Counted from the first letter of the stretch, positions 12,126 to 26,120 are shown. The stretch is 64,000 bases of DNA from Nepenthes gracilis (GCA_033239525.1 BSYO01000033.1:11628901-11692900), one strand, 5' to 3'. Program-made: numbers and translations. Notes: generated by a model not told the origin, from the letters alone.

Positions 12126-15100
12126 GGGTCATCTTCAACAAAATAAATCCAAGACCAAATGCCCAAAACTTGTTCAAAAAGAAACCTCATTCCAGTTGAT
12201 CCACATCCATTTGTATGAACCTAATACTGCTCTTTTCTCCAGCATCACCGTGAAAACATTCCGTCCAGTAACAAAAAGAATAGAAAAAGGATGTGATACA
12301 AGGACTCTTCAGGAGATCACCATCCTAATACTGCTCTCGCCCAAACACATTTACTGCAAAATTCTGATGGGATTCAGTGTAAAAGTGTTACTATGGTCAA
12401 ACTCGTTCAATTGAACAGCGTATTCCCTTAAAATCCCCCAGCTCATGGACATCAGCTACGCATCCGATCCTGGCGATACCGCTGAACATTAACCAACATG
12501 CCAGAACACTTTTCTTACTTCCATCATCTTCTCACCTTACCTTCTCAACCTCCTCTCTTTCCACCCACGTCAATTCATCACCGCCACCCTTCTCCTCCTC
12601 TCCCCACTCACGTCCTGGTCACTGGCTATTCAACAGCACAATACCCTGTTGATGCTTACAACACTATCTTAGGCCAAGTATAATGGAAAACAACGACGAA
12701 AGAAGATGATGAATTGGAGCACTTTCTAGAGCTTGATGTGAACGAAATTGTGTTCAAGCAATCACAATTGGCGTACAAGAAATTATAGAAATTGAAGAGC
12801 AATCACAGCGGCATAAGAAACTGTATGTTTGAATAAAGAAATGTTGGAAGTACAATTTTCTGACCTAAACCATGTTTTCCCAACTCAACTTTTGTACCAA
12901 ACTGCGTGTCTGAATTGCAGCACTCTTGACAGGAAATACTTTTTGATGTCCTCAGCAGCACCCAACATTAATCACTATCATCATGTCTCTAAAATTATCT
13001 TCACAATTTTAGAAGATCTCAAAATCTGGGAATATTGTGGTCTGATCTTCACTTCTTCCCAAATGCTTTTTCCGAATAGTAAGCATTAATGCCCTTTCAC
13101 CTATAATCTAATCTATCCTCTTTTCATTACCACAGCTCATTGGTTAAAACAGATGGTACAATTTCACTGTTGCATAGTGGAGAGAGGAAAGCAAATAGCA
13201 AGTCAAGGTCAATGCATTTCCAATACCACTACAAAAGTGCCTTTTTGGGAGAGGCACTATGTAAATCACAGCTTCTGTTGTCACAGTGAGGAAAATTTCA
13301 ATTTCCCTCAATAGAACTTCAACTAAAAAATGATTCAGCAATAAAAAAAGGTAGGGAATATCAATCAAAAGCTATGCAGAAATGCCCAGGTAAAGTAAAC
13401 CTATAACAAACAAATGTCAATTGGTTTCTCGAGCAATATCCTCAGGTAACAACAGACAAGTTTCAGGCTATAGTTGTACAAAAGCCCAAAAGATTAGTGC
13501 TTACGTTCAATCAAACATAAATGAACGGAAAGATACCTATAACTTTGTCTTACTTGTTTTCATGAATCTGTCAGTAAAATGGTTCCTTTAGAAAGCCCGC
13601 TTATTCTCTACTGGAAATGAGGAGGGAAAAAGCCTCAGTCAGTTGAACTAACGGACAATTGATAGAAGTGATAAGAAGAATTTGGAGGCTGATAGGAGTT
13701 TCAATTTTCCATTGTTATCAGTTAAAATTTCCCCATATATTAGTATATTACCTAGTAACCTTGTTACATGTACAGCACCAACACCTCAGGTCCCACTCAA
13801 AGGGTCAGCCATACAAATTTGTTTATGCAACTCCACTCGATTTACGACAATAATATTCCAAAAGTAAAAGAATTTTCAAAGCCCTTCTTATTTCTACGCC
13901 TACAAATCTCTCTTCATTTTCATGGTAGCCTCAACTCAATCACGCTTCAGGGGAAATAAAGAACCTCCAACTATATAACTGACAAGCTTGAACAATGGGC
14001 ATAATAAGGAATTGAAAAGAATGATGGAGTCGTCTGACTCACCCACAGAAGACTACAAAGATAAAACAGTTGGTAAATGAGTTTTCAGAATCAACACATA
14101 CTCACCACAAGTAAATAAGTTTATCACAAAAAAATATATGGAAGCAAGGTATAATTTAGTACATGTAGAAATCTCATGTTTTAAATAATCAAACAAAGAC
14201 TAAAAAACTGCATTTGGAAAGGTCCAGGCAAATACTAAACATGCATCAGACACGAAAGTCTAAGCCTTATATTCGTGATCACTATTTAGGTCAAGTCATC
14301 CTTTCTTGAAATATAGTAATCACTGAGATTATAATTAGAAAGATTAAAGTTGCCTAGAGAGGAAAATATGACGAAGACCTAAATTAATCCTAAATCCGCA
14401 ATGAGAGATAAGCTTAAAATCCTAAATTAATCCTAATTTCATATATAAATGTCAAAAGGACAATTTTTTGCTCCATTGCAAAGCTTTCAAAATGTTGAGA
14501 TTATTTAAAAATGACACCAAGGGATTGTGCTAGATCATGTAATTTCATCAAACAACAAAAAGGGTTGGTCTTGGCATAAGGTTGTTCTATTGTGGCTCAA
14601 GGGTCAAGGGTTCAAACAACAGAAATACTCTCTTTATACTGTAGGTGTAATGTTGTTTTCAACTAACCCTCCTAGAGCCAGCAACGCAAAATGTCTCATA
14701 CACTGGATCACTCATTCTGAAACGAGAAAAAGACCTTAACGTACCACTAGAGTAACTAATTAAGTCTCAGTGCTCCTAGCATCATGCAGCATATTAGATA
14801 CCAACATCACTAAATCCCACCTCCATGTCCCTTTCAGCATAAATTGATATAAAAGATGGATACCCACACCTACCTATGCACACAGATATGTGTTTCATGA
14901 GGAAACATTCATTGCAATTTCAAAAAACACATACAACCAATACAAGGGTGTGAAGAATCAAAATATTATATTAGCCTATATGGGTTATGAGGTAAGAAGT
15001 TAGTCCTAGAGCAGATAAATAGTATGAAACCGTTCAACATGAAAACTAGATGCTATCAGTGGAAGTACTTGGGCAAGAAATCAATAGAACAGACAGAAGG

Positions 15101-18100
15101 ACCTAACTTCTGATAGCCATATAACAGAAGTATTATTCTTAGGTACAGACTACAACTTCAAATATTACCAAACAGTATTTTAATATTATTCTTAGGTACA
15201 GACTACAATTTAAGATATTCCTGAACAGTATTTTAATAGGAAATAATATGATGAAAAGGGTTTAGTAAAAAATTAAGACCTAGATGGAAACAGCTCCACA
15301 AACAAGAAGGTGCACCACAAGATACAAAAAACAAGTAAATTTTATATTTCTACCCCACAATGAATATCCAGTTTTAGTGCAACACAGATTATCACATCAG
15401 ATGCTTGACTCTAAAATGTTGCCGACCCAAAAAATAGATAACTTATGAATCTACACTAGCAAGCAAATAACTGAAAAGTGACCTAACATGTCAGGAGCTA
15501 TAAAATCTCAGCTTTTACATAACAAATTGAAATAAAAAAAGTATCAAATATGTAGCTTCCAAAACTTTTTCAGTGTTCAAATTTTGTAATCATATATGCA
15601 CCTAGATGAAAATAAAATATAGAAAATTAAAACAATTCCATGTTCTGACAAGGTATATAAAGAGAATGGGAATAAAACAATTTTATATCCTGAAGTAGCA
15701 ACTTCTGACACAACAGATGAACAACATGAATAAATCATTTCATGAGTGACACAATATAGTGTGATAAATGCCCGATGGATGAATAAAGGAAAGGAATGAA
15801 CGGGCCAAGCAGATACAACATCATCTTTCTGAATGAAGCATTCAGCATTTGAGTAAGGTGGACTTACAGAACAAAACATGATTTGGGTAGGAAGTTTTCA
15901 AATCAACCATTTCAATCCCTTATCAAAAGGAAAAATAGATGCAACATAAGGAGGACCAATAAATACCTCTATTGCATTTTGTGCAGCACTTGAAACTTCA
16001 AACTCAACAAAGCCAAAGCAAAAACCCTGTTGGCCACAGATGAGCACATTAAACCCAGAAATAAGAAAAGCAAAACAAGGATAGAGAAGATGGTAAAGCA
16101 GAGCGCATTCAGAACACTGATGTAGACCTTGTTGCTTCGAACTTGAATACCATCACTCTTAATAGCACCAAACCTCTTGAATGCTTCCTCAAGCATTGAA
16201 GTAGTAGCATTCAAGGGAAGATTCTTTACATAAACCGAGTGACTATCACCTGCAAAAAATGTAAATGACAAATTCTTCCAACATCATTACAAGGTCATTA
16301 AATTTGATTTCTGGTTGGGAAGTGTCTCCATCCGTTACTTCTTAGTACTCTTTTCATTCACTTTTTTCTAACATTTCTAGTACTAGCTAAATCATTCGGG
16401 TGAGACATCTTATTTGAATGATTGAGTATTGTACCCTTATAGATCAATAAAAAACCAAAACATGAAGTCCTAAAATACCTTCAACCTCTGAGTAATTGCC
16501 ATCCTCAGCCACATATGGACTGTAAACTGGTGTCTCAACTACTGAGGGGGGATTTGGTGCAGCAGTCACTTGTTGCTCTTGCATCTTTGGCATAGACCTT
16601 GGAGGAGCAGGAGGAGTGGTGGCAACATTCTCCTTCGTAACCTTAACCTGGAAAAGGAGGGTCAAGTCAGCATCCCTTCAACCACATTCTTGAGGATTAG
16701 TATCTATAAACTGAACAAAGTTCTTTGGGCACATATATCTCTTAATGATGCATCAGCAGAATAAAACAATGATACACATTGATGCAATAATAGAACATCA
16801 AAAAGTATACAAAAAAAAAAAAAAAAACCAAACATCAGAGGTATCTATCATATCTCTGGCACAGATATAAAAATGCTCTCACAGCATCCACCAGACATAA
16901 CACAGCTGAAACAATTAGGAGCATCCGCCCAAGCAACAGAAAAGAAAAGGCAAAAAGGTGCTTCATAAATGCAAAATTCAATCATGGACATAACACTCTA
17001 GCACACTGTTTTTGGACATAAAACAAGAGTAAAGTTTAATTCAGAATCTGAACTATTTCAAGTGGACAACAGGAAACCTATTTTAGTCATTTGGTTTGGT
17101 ATATGCAACCTAGAAAATGGTTACAAGTGATTAAGGCAAAATCACTGGCTACAGAGCATAAACTGCTAAACGATGGCATCAAATGGTATCAGAAGATTTC
17201 ATAGCATGGTTGGTACTTACAATTGAAGCATATGACTTTTTAGTCACCTCTTCAACTTTGGAATTTGATTCAACCACCATTAGTGATTCATTTTGAACTT
17301 CATCAACAACCTCAGCTACAGGTTCTTCCTCTTCCACCACCTCCCCGTTCTCAGATGGATTGTACACTTCCCCACCGTTAACTTCCTCTACTTGATCAGA
17401 GATGTGAATCTCTTGAACTGGAGGTGGGTCTGCTAAACGAAGAAAAAATATCACATAGAACAATAAGAAAAGGTACACGAGGGAGTAAATAATAACACCA
17501 ATGTAAGTACTCAAGACATTACAGAGAGTTTTTAACATTACCAAGATCTTCAGTAATGGGTGCTGCTACGCCATTGTCCAAGTCCTCATTCCCCTTGTAA
17601 TGATAATCATCATCCACATACCTGAATATGTCATTCAAAACAAAGTAGCCCTTGTCTTGAGGGGCCAAAAAAAAGTTTGTGTAAAACGCCGCCTTGAATC
17701 ATCCTCCTTAATCATGTCCCCGGTTATGAGGACAATGACTCCCGAATTGTAAGATTCTTGTGCATCAATAGATTTTATATCTGCCTTCGAAGTTCCGTAA
17801 GACTGTATCTTCTCATTGATTGCCTGAATCCCATTGAGTATTAAACAACTAGTAAGATTGGTAAAGAAAAGCCCCACCAACACAAACATGAATGCACAAA
17901 AAAAACGTCATGATAGGATCACATCATCCTTTATAATTACCCAATCAGCAAAAGTAAAGAATCTTTCTGGCAACCTCAGATAGATCTCAAGATTTGCCAC
18001 AGACAAAAAAGGATATAATTAAGCATTGTACAAAACACCAAGAAGACAAAAGTTGCTACACTGATGAGAAGCCCTCCTTTTGGTTTTCATACAGAATGAG

Positions 18101-18566
18101 AAGGGCAATTTTGTTCAGAACATAGTTGTTTTTAAGAAAAAACTTCATATTCCCTCCTCCCTTGATTTATCACCCCTATGTACAAATAAGGTACATTACA
18201 ATTACGCACAACAACGGAAAGAGCAACAGGAAGTGGGAGATGAAAAGATCCGCTTACATCCATGGTATTGGTGGAACCCATATCGCCATCATCATCAGGA
18301 CGACCAAGCTTACTGGTATCCTGGTAAAATCGGAAAACAAGCTCCGGCGACTGATGCAGTATCGTATAATACTGCCAAGCAAAGGCATGACCAACCTAAC
18401 CACCCAAACAAACAGCAATTCACAATCCATAATTTCCTCTAGTCGACAACTCCCCCCCCCGGCTCCCAAAAATAAAAAATCAAAAAACACATTTCGAAAA
18501 TCAGTAAATGACACGTACAACTTCAGCAGACCGCGCTGCTCCGTCTTGCTGTGCTGGCGACGCCAT
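10507..18566 (-). CDS. G3BP-like protein: NTF2 domain + RRM + RGG tail (frameshift in exon 3)
   Basis: Nine coding exons join in phase: 18566-18519, 18395-18258, 17823-17542, 17432-17221, 16647-16479, 16249-16128, 16026-15967, 11940-11874, 10739-10507. All have GT/AG borders. Domains: an NTF2-like fold at about residues 12-130 (HQSPELV-RFYQD, LGRPD, DGDMGSTNTM, AINEKI, YFVLNDIFRY); an acidic, proline-rich linker; an RRM at about 285-360 with RNP2 VYVKNL and RNP1 GFCFGFVEF; and a Gly/Arg-rich tail with RGRG, GGGRGYG and RSDFSNRG to the stop. Expected length about 443 residues, usual for plant G3BPs, which are stress-granule RNA-binding proteins of the cytoplasm. Exon 3 has eight T's at 17674-17667 where the reading frame and downstream splice phase need nine; as written, translation goes out of frame near residue 112 and stops about 13 codons later. 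Every other exon is clean, so a homopolymer error or a very recent mutation is likely. The largest intron (15966-11941) is 4 kb. Confidence 0.93.
10787..11690. repeat. Intronic minisatellite, about seven diverged 120-155 bp units
   Basis: Lying in the last intron of the G3BP-like gene, each unit runs: (g)gagc(c/a)aaatgatt, then a CT-AG-A-GGGAGCTGTT-like block, AGTCCT, a 'ggatttcat' block, a 'ttggaca-ctaggattata' block, and an 'aaagaaaatgaacacaatctgg' type end. Units begin near 10787, 10904, 11053, 11172, 11322, 11463 and 11588. The last two are the most decayed. Open minus-strand frames here encode matching repeats (APRLCSFSL, DEILT), but these follow from the DNA repeat and have stops between units. 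Confidence 0.8.
12091..12122. repeat. (TA)n microsatellite
   Basis: Sixteen uninterrupted TA dinucleotides in the seventh intron of the G3BP-like gene. Confidence 0.97.
12490..12790 (+). pseudogene. Third copy of the gene-like fragment found in the 6-8.5 kb palindrome
   Basis: The plus strand repeats the left arm of the palindrome (6900-7190): a TC-rich stretch with 'cttctcacctta' and 'ttcatcaccgcca', then 'gatgcttacaacactatctta' in pieces, then a segment translating to EDDELEHFLELD, matching EEEPEH-VELEE in the other copy. A stop and frame changes separate these blocks. The shared acidic motif in two diverged copies suggests a once-coding ancestor, but I do not recognise the protein. It sits inside the 4-kb intron of the G3BP-like gene in antisense orientation. 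Confidence 0.55.
12791..15966 (-). other. Rest of the 4-kb seventh intron, nothing recognised
   Basis: AT-rich intron sequence with scattered short open frames and no domain, RNA gene or transposon ends that I can see. The part next to exon 7 (about 15770-15960) is duplicated next to the pseudo-exons at 3360-3560. Confidence 0.6.
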
Positions 18567-19020
18567 ATGATATCGATCTAGGCGCAAATCATGCAACGGC
18601 AAACGTAATTAATCCAGTTATTTAATAATAAAACCAATTATTAAATAAAATCAACAAACGTTAACTGCAAGCCGAATTAGCAACTGTACTGAGGATTTAT
18701 GAAAGCCATGATTTACCAGCTAAAATATAGCGATCAAATTAATTGAAGTGAATTGCAGAAGAGTAACTGCTAACCGTGTCTCTTCGGGAATCTCGGTAAG
18801 GATCGGAGAGAACGGTGGCGAGAGGAGTGAGGTCAGAGAGAGGATTCTTCTCTCTTTAGTTTTTTTTCTGTCTGAACCGACTTCTGAGGCGGTTGCTAGG
18901 GCTTTTCGTGGCGGAGATGGGGGGCTATGGCAGAAGTGGCGCGTGAGACGAGAGGGGAGAGAGGATGGAGGCTATTTTGGTATTAAAAGAAATAATTGGA
19001 GGGCGATCTGATGCGACAAT
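18519..19020 (-). promoter_or_regulatory. 5' end of the G3BP-like gene: first exon, likely leader intron and promoter-proximal DNA
   Basis: The start codon is at 18566-18564 and the first 16 codons end at a GTACGT donor. Upstream on the minus strand, a CTAG acceptor at about 18578 and a GTTAGC donor at about 18774 delimit a plausible 197-bp leader intron. Beyond it (18775 to about 18960) lies a pyrimidine-rich leader with CTCTCTCCC, 'ccctagcaaccgcc' and 'tctctctgacc', typical of plant 5' UTRs. The transcription start and TATA box cannot be fixed. The plus-strand ORF at 18748-19011 is a shadow of this leader. Confidence 0.6.
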
Positions 19021-21399
19021 TGCAATATTTATTCTCTTTTTTTTTTTTGGATAATTGAGAAAAAATTAAATATATATTATAAAACAAATAAAAAGTAAAA
19101 CAAAAGGTACTATGAGAATAAAAGATGTAGAAAATTAATTTTTTAATAAATAATAATAATACTTCTTGATTTTATTATTTTTTTTCCTTTCATATATGTA
19201 TACATATAATTTATTTTAAACAATATGATATAAAGTTAGAGATATAATAAAAAATTACAATGGGTATAATAAAAAATTAATTAAAAGTCCAAAAAAAATA
19301 TGAGAACGTTGATAAATATAAATATTATTTTTATTTAAAAATTTTAACCGAAGAAAAATTTAATTAGAAAAAATTTGTCATCCACTGTCGATAATAAATT
19401 ACATTTCAATACTCTATACAGTCTTCTTAAATGTTAAAGTCTGTAATATTTTAAAAAATAAATTTGTTGGGTTATCATTATATCATATCTGTTTGATATC
19501 AATATCGCATTACTTTTAAAGCTTTTTTTTGGGTATAAAAGAATTTTAGTGAAATATATTATATTTTATTATTATTAATATAACATGTATTGATCTGTGT
19601 GATGTAAATAGCATTATTTTTATATAAAATTATTAAATTGTAATTGATTATATATAAAACATACTTTTTTTTTTTAATATATTAAAGTAATGTTCTAAAT
19701 TTAAATATATTCTCTACTTACTTCATGTATAGTAAGTGTTTCAATGGTATGTGATTCAGAATTGAATTACCTGATTTGACCTAAATTGATCGCGTAAAAA
19801 ATTTAAATTATAAATGATTTTCATATATGTATCATAAATAAAATATATATATAATAAATATCATCTCCTTAAAAATAATAGAAAGTATAAATATTTATAA
19901 TATCATAATTCTTAAAAATGCATCTATAAACTAATAAAACAATAGATGAGTCTCATAATTTTTCATCAAGAAACTTTTAGACAATAAGATCGGCCCTACC
20001 TAAAATATTTATAATAAATATATAATCTCCTCTAACTAATTATCAATCTCCTCTACTTTGAAATTGGAAAAACATAAGAATAAGATAAATGCCAGTAGAT
20101 AAATATAATTAATAATATCAAAGCATAATAAATCACCATAGATAATAATATTAAGTATATGTAAAATTAATAAAAATATACAATAAATCAACAACTATCT
20201 GAGACCCGACATATATTATAATTATGACTCGAAAATTACAAAACAACTGAATGTTAGGAATACAATCAAAATTCCACCGAATCTGAATATCAATAAAATT
20301 ATAGGTTTTATCGAATCTATCTCAAGAGATCTCAATTATATAAACTATCACCATAATTTTATGAGATCTTATATGTCACTATAAATCATCGATTATATGC
20401 CCACCACCCACCAACAATTGGATAAAATTCATAAGATACGATATTCATAAGTTTAACGAGCGATCAACTCTAGAGTTTCATAATATCCTACAATATATAG
20501 TGTACAAGTACTGAACTCAATTCAAATGATCAATATTCACATTGCCCTCTAAAAGTAAGTCCAAGATATATTGCACACGAATTCCCGTATTTCAATCAAG
20601 ATCAATGTCCAAATGGGATCCAAAATACTCAATTTCATCTGCATGTCAAGTATAGCACTCCTCAATACAATATCTAATGATATCTCAATACATATTATTC
20701 ATAAAACTATAAACATCTATTTATATGACCTTAACCCTCTGGGATATAGAAATTAGTATTAGATAATTATAAACTATGTTACATTACTGTATATTTTACA
20801 TTTTTTGACACTATAATTTTTTTTATATAATTTTTTCTACATTAATTATAAATAACCAAAAAAATCACATACACGAATCAAATTAATACTAATATATTAT
20901 ATACAAAAAATTTTAAGAATAAAGTAAGTATTTGACCAATCCTTAATATTTTATCAAATTCTTATCAAACTTATTGGTAAACTAATCTCATTTAAGACCA
21001 TAATATATATTTATATTTTCATATTCTCATCAAGTGTTTGTCCAATAATTTTTATATCTTTGAGTTATTAAAATTATATTTTGGCAACATAACATTAAAG
21101 TATGTATGTCAAATAATAATAACGATAAGATTATAGTTAAGTATATTTATTTATCATGTAAATGATTGATCTTAACGTACTAAAATTGATTTTTTAATTA
21201 TTAAAATTAATTAAACTAATTTAATTAATCTTTATAAAATTAATTATACTCATATAGATATTTAAATACATATTATTAATCAAATATATTGAAAATAATT
21301 ACTAATTATCGATAATATATTATTAAAATATCCTTTTGATACTTTCACGGATCTGATATTGTTCGGTTCCAATACGAAATTAATTTAGATTCATCTACA
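19021..21399. other. Intergenic, AT-rich, no gene recognised
   Basis: Over two kilobases of A/T-dominated sequence with short tracts such as 'cacccaccaccaac' near 20400. It may contain the decayed 3' LTR of the copia element that starts at 21400, but I see no termini to support that. Confidence 0.55.
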
Positions 21400-22273
21400 A
21401 TTGATAGGCATTAATTATATTCATTAATAACCATATCAGATTGAGAGTATAATAAGCCCGAATCAAAATGTCAAAGTGCTATAAAAGAAGTAGCAAATAA
21501 TATTTATTTTGCAGATTTTCAGAATACAACACTACCTCTATAGATGAATAAATATCTTGCTGGTGATGATTTTTATGTGAATCAGATAAGCAGCCCACAT
21601 CTGCATATCTAATTAATTGTGAAGTTGATCCACTGTGATAAAATAAACCCATATCAATAGTACTTTGAAGATAGCAAAGTACATATTTGACTACATTTCA
21701 ATATATTCGAGTTGGAGTAAAATTATATCTTGCTAATAAATTAACCGCAAAAAGTAATATTAAGTCATGTATAATTCACAAGATATATTAGTGCACCAAC
21801 AACACCAAGATTTGGTATTTTAGGATCTAGAATTTCTTCAACATTTTTTTGAGAAGCCTTTTTTTAACATCATGTGAACGAATCACCTGTAGAGTACTCA
21901 AAGAATGTGCCTTATATATATATAACTAATTTTAGACCTTTTCTATATACATTCATTAATAAATAATAATGTCATTTTAAAAATATTTGATTTATAAGTC
22001 AAGACAAAATTTTGTATTTTCAAAATCTATTGTTTCAAATTCATTATTTAAACAATTAGCAATTTTTGTAAATTTTTCTAAGCTTCCTATAAAATTTAAA
22101 TCATTATAATAAAACATAATAATAATAAATTCGAAATTTGATTTTCAAATGGGAACACATGGGCATATATGATCATTTTCAAACCCTTCTTATAATAAAT
22201 ATTAACTAAGATAGATATATTACATGTGTCCAAATTGTTTCAATCCATAAAAAGGATTTTTGAAGCTTGATTG
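21400..22273 (-). mobile_element. Old Ty1/copia pol, part 3 (end of RT and RNase H)
   Basis: On the minus strand, 22273 downwards reads a YGLKQ-FG motif (RT), then an LGVVGALIYL-like segment and RYNFTPTR near 21830-21700, then the RNase H entry YADVGCLSDSHK-H near 21620-21560. Several stops and indels make it dead. The sequence is cut at 22273 by the LTR element that begins at 22274; its upstream coding continues beyond that element at 31094. Confidence 0.8.
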
Positions 22274-23522
22274 TGATAGATCCGTCACCTATGAACTAAC
22301 TCGGATATCGAGACCCACAGTGAAAAAGTTATCCGAAAATCGCGACTTAAGAGAAGACTTTCGCAACCCAAGGTCCAAAGATTGTACAGTTTAGGATCAC
22401 CCGCCAAGGTGTAGGCCGACTCAACAGCCCGCCATAAACGACCCCATTAAAACGCCCCATGAACTTTTTTTTCTCACGTGCTGAGAAAACTTGCCATAAC
22501 CAATCAATATAAGCCTAACAGATATTTCAAAAATATTCATTCATAATTTTTACAATCTCTCTTAAAGTGACAATTACCATACTAGACGCCTCCTATGATC
22601 ATGTCAAAGAAAGAATGATATCCTCTACCATAATAAACACCCATGATGACATAATTATTCCCGAAAAAAGAATTACTATTAACAATCACTCATGATTATC
22701 TATACAGCTCAGCAATCCCGCATGGACAGCCATCTGCCAATTGAGCACCCAATGGCTTAAGCGCTATAAATACCTATTTATTCTCACAAGTAAGAAGGAA
22801 GAGACAGGCAGAAAAAGGTACTACATACCCCATCTAGGAGACCGAGGAGGACTACCCACCAGTTCTTCTATCCAGGACGATTGCCCACCAGTCCTTCCAG
22901 GAGGAGGCCTACCCTCCAGTTCATCCAGGAGGTGTCGCTTGAGGAGTCTAGCGTTCTACCCAAGAGTTGTCCTTCATTTAGAAGGCCTACAATCTATCTA
23001 GGAGGCCTATCCTCCATCCCAAGATGCCATCTAGGAAGCCTATCCTCCATCTTAAGAAACCATTCAGAAAGCCTATCCTCTATTTAGGGGTCTTTTTCTC
23101 CATCCAAGACGTCAACCTTTCATTCATGAGGCCTACCTTCCATACCTCCAAGCCGCCCCTTCGTCGAGTGCACATCAAAGATGCCCATCTGTCGGGCACA
23201 CCTCTAGCCGCTTCTCAGTCAAGCGCACTTCTAAGCCGCCCCTCAATCGAGCACACCAAAACACTCAATCCCTACGACATGTATCAACGCATCTTCTTAC
23301 ATCATCATATCTTTCTATTATCTTAAAAATATATCTAACTTGAACGTTAAAGGATATGCTGATGAGCAAGTCCAACCGATCCTCTAACTTTTCATTCGCT
23401 CATTGTGTTGCGAATGGTTCAGATTCAAAGAGACAAGGATTGAATCCGCTCCAATTTGACCGAACATAAAAGATTGAGCGGTTTTCTAACCCGTATAACA
23501 ATCTAGATCCAGGGACACATTA
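22274..23522 (+). repeat. Left LTR of element A
   Basis: Matches 29773-31093 throughout, e.g. 'cgagacccac(a/g)gtgaaaa', 'ctcacg(t/c)(g/a)ctgagaaaac' and 'catgtatcaacgcatcttct'. It holds a run of short imperfect repeats built on 'aggaggcctaccctccatcc' (about 22840-23120) and another built on 'cgggcacacctctaagccgc' (about 23160-23260). Confidence 0.88.
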
Positions 23523-26120
23523 ATGATGCCATCTATAGGAATGATTGAAAAGTCTTCCTCCTCAACTATAAGAACAAACACGGTTAATATTTTGGGTATG
23601 AGCCAGCGCACTAGCCGGACGAAGTCACCCATAGTGATGACCCCTCATTGGGTAGACATGCGGATAGATGATTGACCCCAAGCATGCAAGCACTCACTAC
23701 TCAACTGGTTGTCTAGGCCACTGCGCCCCACTTCTCGAGGCCAGGAAATTGGCAACGAGCAGATGTGATGAACCCGAAACTAGACTGATAGGCCGACAAT
23801 CCACTCCGACTTGGCTTGTCGGCAATCTAGTCCAGTATGCAACTAGCTTGACTGGTCAAGGATCTACTTTAGCCACTGGCACCTAACAGATCTGGATTCA
23901 GTCCAACATCCATTCGATTTAACTGGTCATTGATCTAGTCTAGTTCGGCCTGTCTGATTAGACTATAATCCAGTCCGACTTTAGTACATATTGATAGCAA
24001 TCTAGTTACCCTGACTCAGCAGCCGGATGCCCTTCAAATTCAGCAGTCTGGTCGCTATTCTTACTTGGTTGTCTAGTCATCGTGACTCAATAGTCCAGTC
24101 ATCTTCGACCTCGGCACCTTTGCTGCTCCTTGGGCTCAGCTCCGCCTAATCGCCCCTCGGACTTGGATTCTAGTCGACCTTCAGAATGGCTGCTCAGTAG
24201 CTTACTGCATGCGTGAAGACCATAATACTCCATCTTGGCATTAAACCAACTCGACCATGCCATCAATTGGGTATGGGCTTACATAAGAGCAACTCATAAT
24301 CCAACATCATGTCGGCCCCAAATCGTCCGCACCCATCTGAAGGTGTAAAGCTAGGGGCTTCACTCTTTGACCTCCAAATGATCAGAGAGAGCTAGTATCC
24401 TCAAAGTATCTAGAGGCTTAACGACCTCGAGGCCCGAGTGGCCCCGAGGTATAGGGCNCCAACCGTGGTCAGATAGCTGATCGAATTGTTAGAGGCAGGC
24501 ATAAGATTGGGATGCCCTCATGTGCAGAGGAGCTCTGCTGCCTGTGCACGGCCTCCCACACCAGAAGACGCTACCTACTCGTCGGCCAAGGTCCTCACCC
24601 TCTCAACACTAAAAGGTTACACATCAGCAAATAAGTATAATCAGTACTCGTATTCTAGCCAACATGTCAGCTAGAGACATCGTCTTGATGGCGACGACCC
24701 TACGAGTAGCCATGGAAATATTTGATCTTGCCTTGGACATTACGCTTAAGCCACTATAGATCCTATGCGACCGCCTTGACAGCCAACGGCTAAGGGCTCA
24801 TTCTTCCCATACACAAATCTCAATACTCTCAAAAGGAAAAGTCGGAGAAAGTGACCGCTCACCAGGAAAAAACTTACCCGCTTGACGACTTTGGCATTTG
24901 GGAGGATCCGAGTGACAGGGCACATTCCCAGTAAAAAGATTGATCAGGTATCAAAATATAAGACAAAAGCCCAGAACAGTGACACCTTCATTATTCTCAA
25001 GACAACTAGCAACATTACGCCCACAAAGAAGACTCATACAGTGCCAACAAGCATACAACCGTCCCCTCTCAGGGGCTAGGAGATCGACTAGAGAGGCTTT
25101 TAGAGTGTTCGACCTTTTACTCGCAAGTACCCTCGTTGGACAAGTGGCCTAACCCGAGGGCTTGGCAAGATTGAACCTGTGAGGATGTCCCGTGTTGGCC
25201 CAATGGGGAGCATCAGATTCTACAGAAGCTATCACTATGCTTACAATAGGGGCTTGACATGCTCGACTAATTACCTACCGCACCAGCCAGAAATGTTCCT
25301 CGTGGCAACAACCCCACTTCGAGTAGCTATGTCGACGGACAAACAACACCGAAGCATGCAGATGCTTGTAGTATGAATCAGCACCCTTTTCCGGACTGCA
25401 TGTATCAGTTTGAAGATGTTACGCTAGGGGCTCCGACACCTCGTCAAATTGGTGTAGACTAGCATCTGCAAAAGAGCCAATGGCCTAATGACCTTGTGGC
25501 CTAAGCGGCCACTTGTAGCAGGGCCTAGTGCTGTCCAAAAGACTAACAAAGTCATGAACCGTAAAATAAAAGCCCAGAGCAGCATGGCCCCTGCCGTTCC
25601 TGCAACGGTAGGGGACCCCCGATCAAAAAGGAACTCCATATCCTCAAAAGACAATTTGCCGACCTAACTAGGTAACCGTTCAAGACGAGGACCCGGTCAT
25701 CACCATCTTTTTAGTATCCGAGAACAATGCCTGGGGTCCCTTAATCGAAATTCCACTTCAACATTCCACCTGGATCACTTTGCACTTCATTGGAATCCCC
25801 TTGCATTATAAGTTCTCGGTGTAGTATCGGAAACTGTCTCGAATGCCTGCAGGGAGGGCGAGCCCTCGACCTCCCTTTGCCTGTGGCATTCCACGCTGGA
25901 AGACACTTCCTTCTGGATGGCCGAAGCCCACCCACAACATCTGCAGGTTGCGTGATGGGTATAGTGGCTGCCTAATCCCAAGGGTATAAGCACACCATCC
26001 CCAGCAAGTATCAATGACGATTCCATACCGAATTTAGGTAAGTCTTATATCTATCATGCTGAGTGCTTGAATCATACACTAATCAATGAAATAACTGTTT
26101 GTTTATTATTTATCTGCTAA
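23523..26120 (+). mobile_element. 5' interior of element A, position of gag, too decayed to read
   Basis: By analogy with element B, gag should follow the primer site here. I find only short broken frames and no clear CCHC knuckle. Many CCGACT/CAGTC-type short motifs recur around 23780-24060, giving a weakly repetitive texture. Confidence 0.4.

Noticed and set aside
12498..12683. Short ORF in the G3BP intron as a nested gene
   Set aside because: It breaks before the conserved acidic motif, which lies in the same fragment after a stop.
24458..24458. Single ambiguous base N
   Set aside because: An unresolved base call in the interior of element A, not a biological feature.
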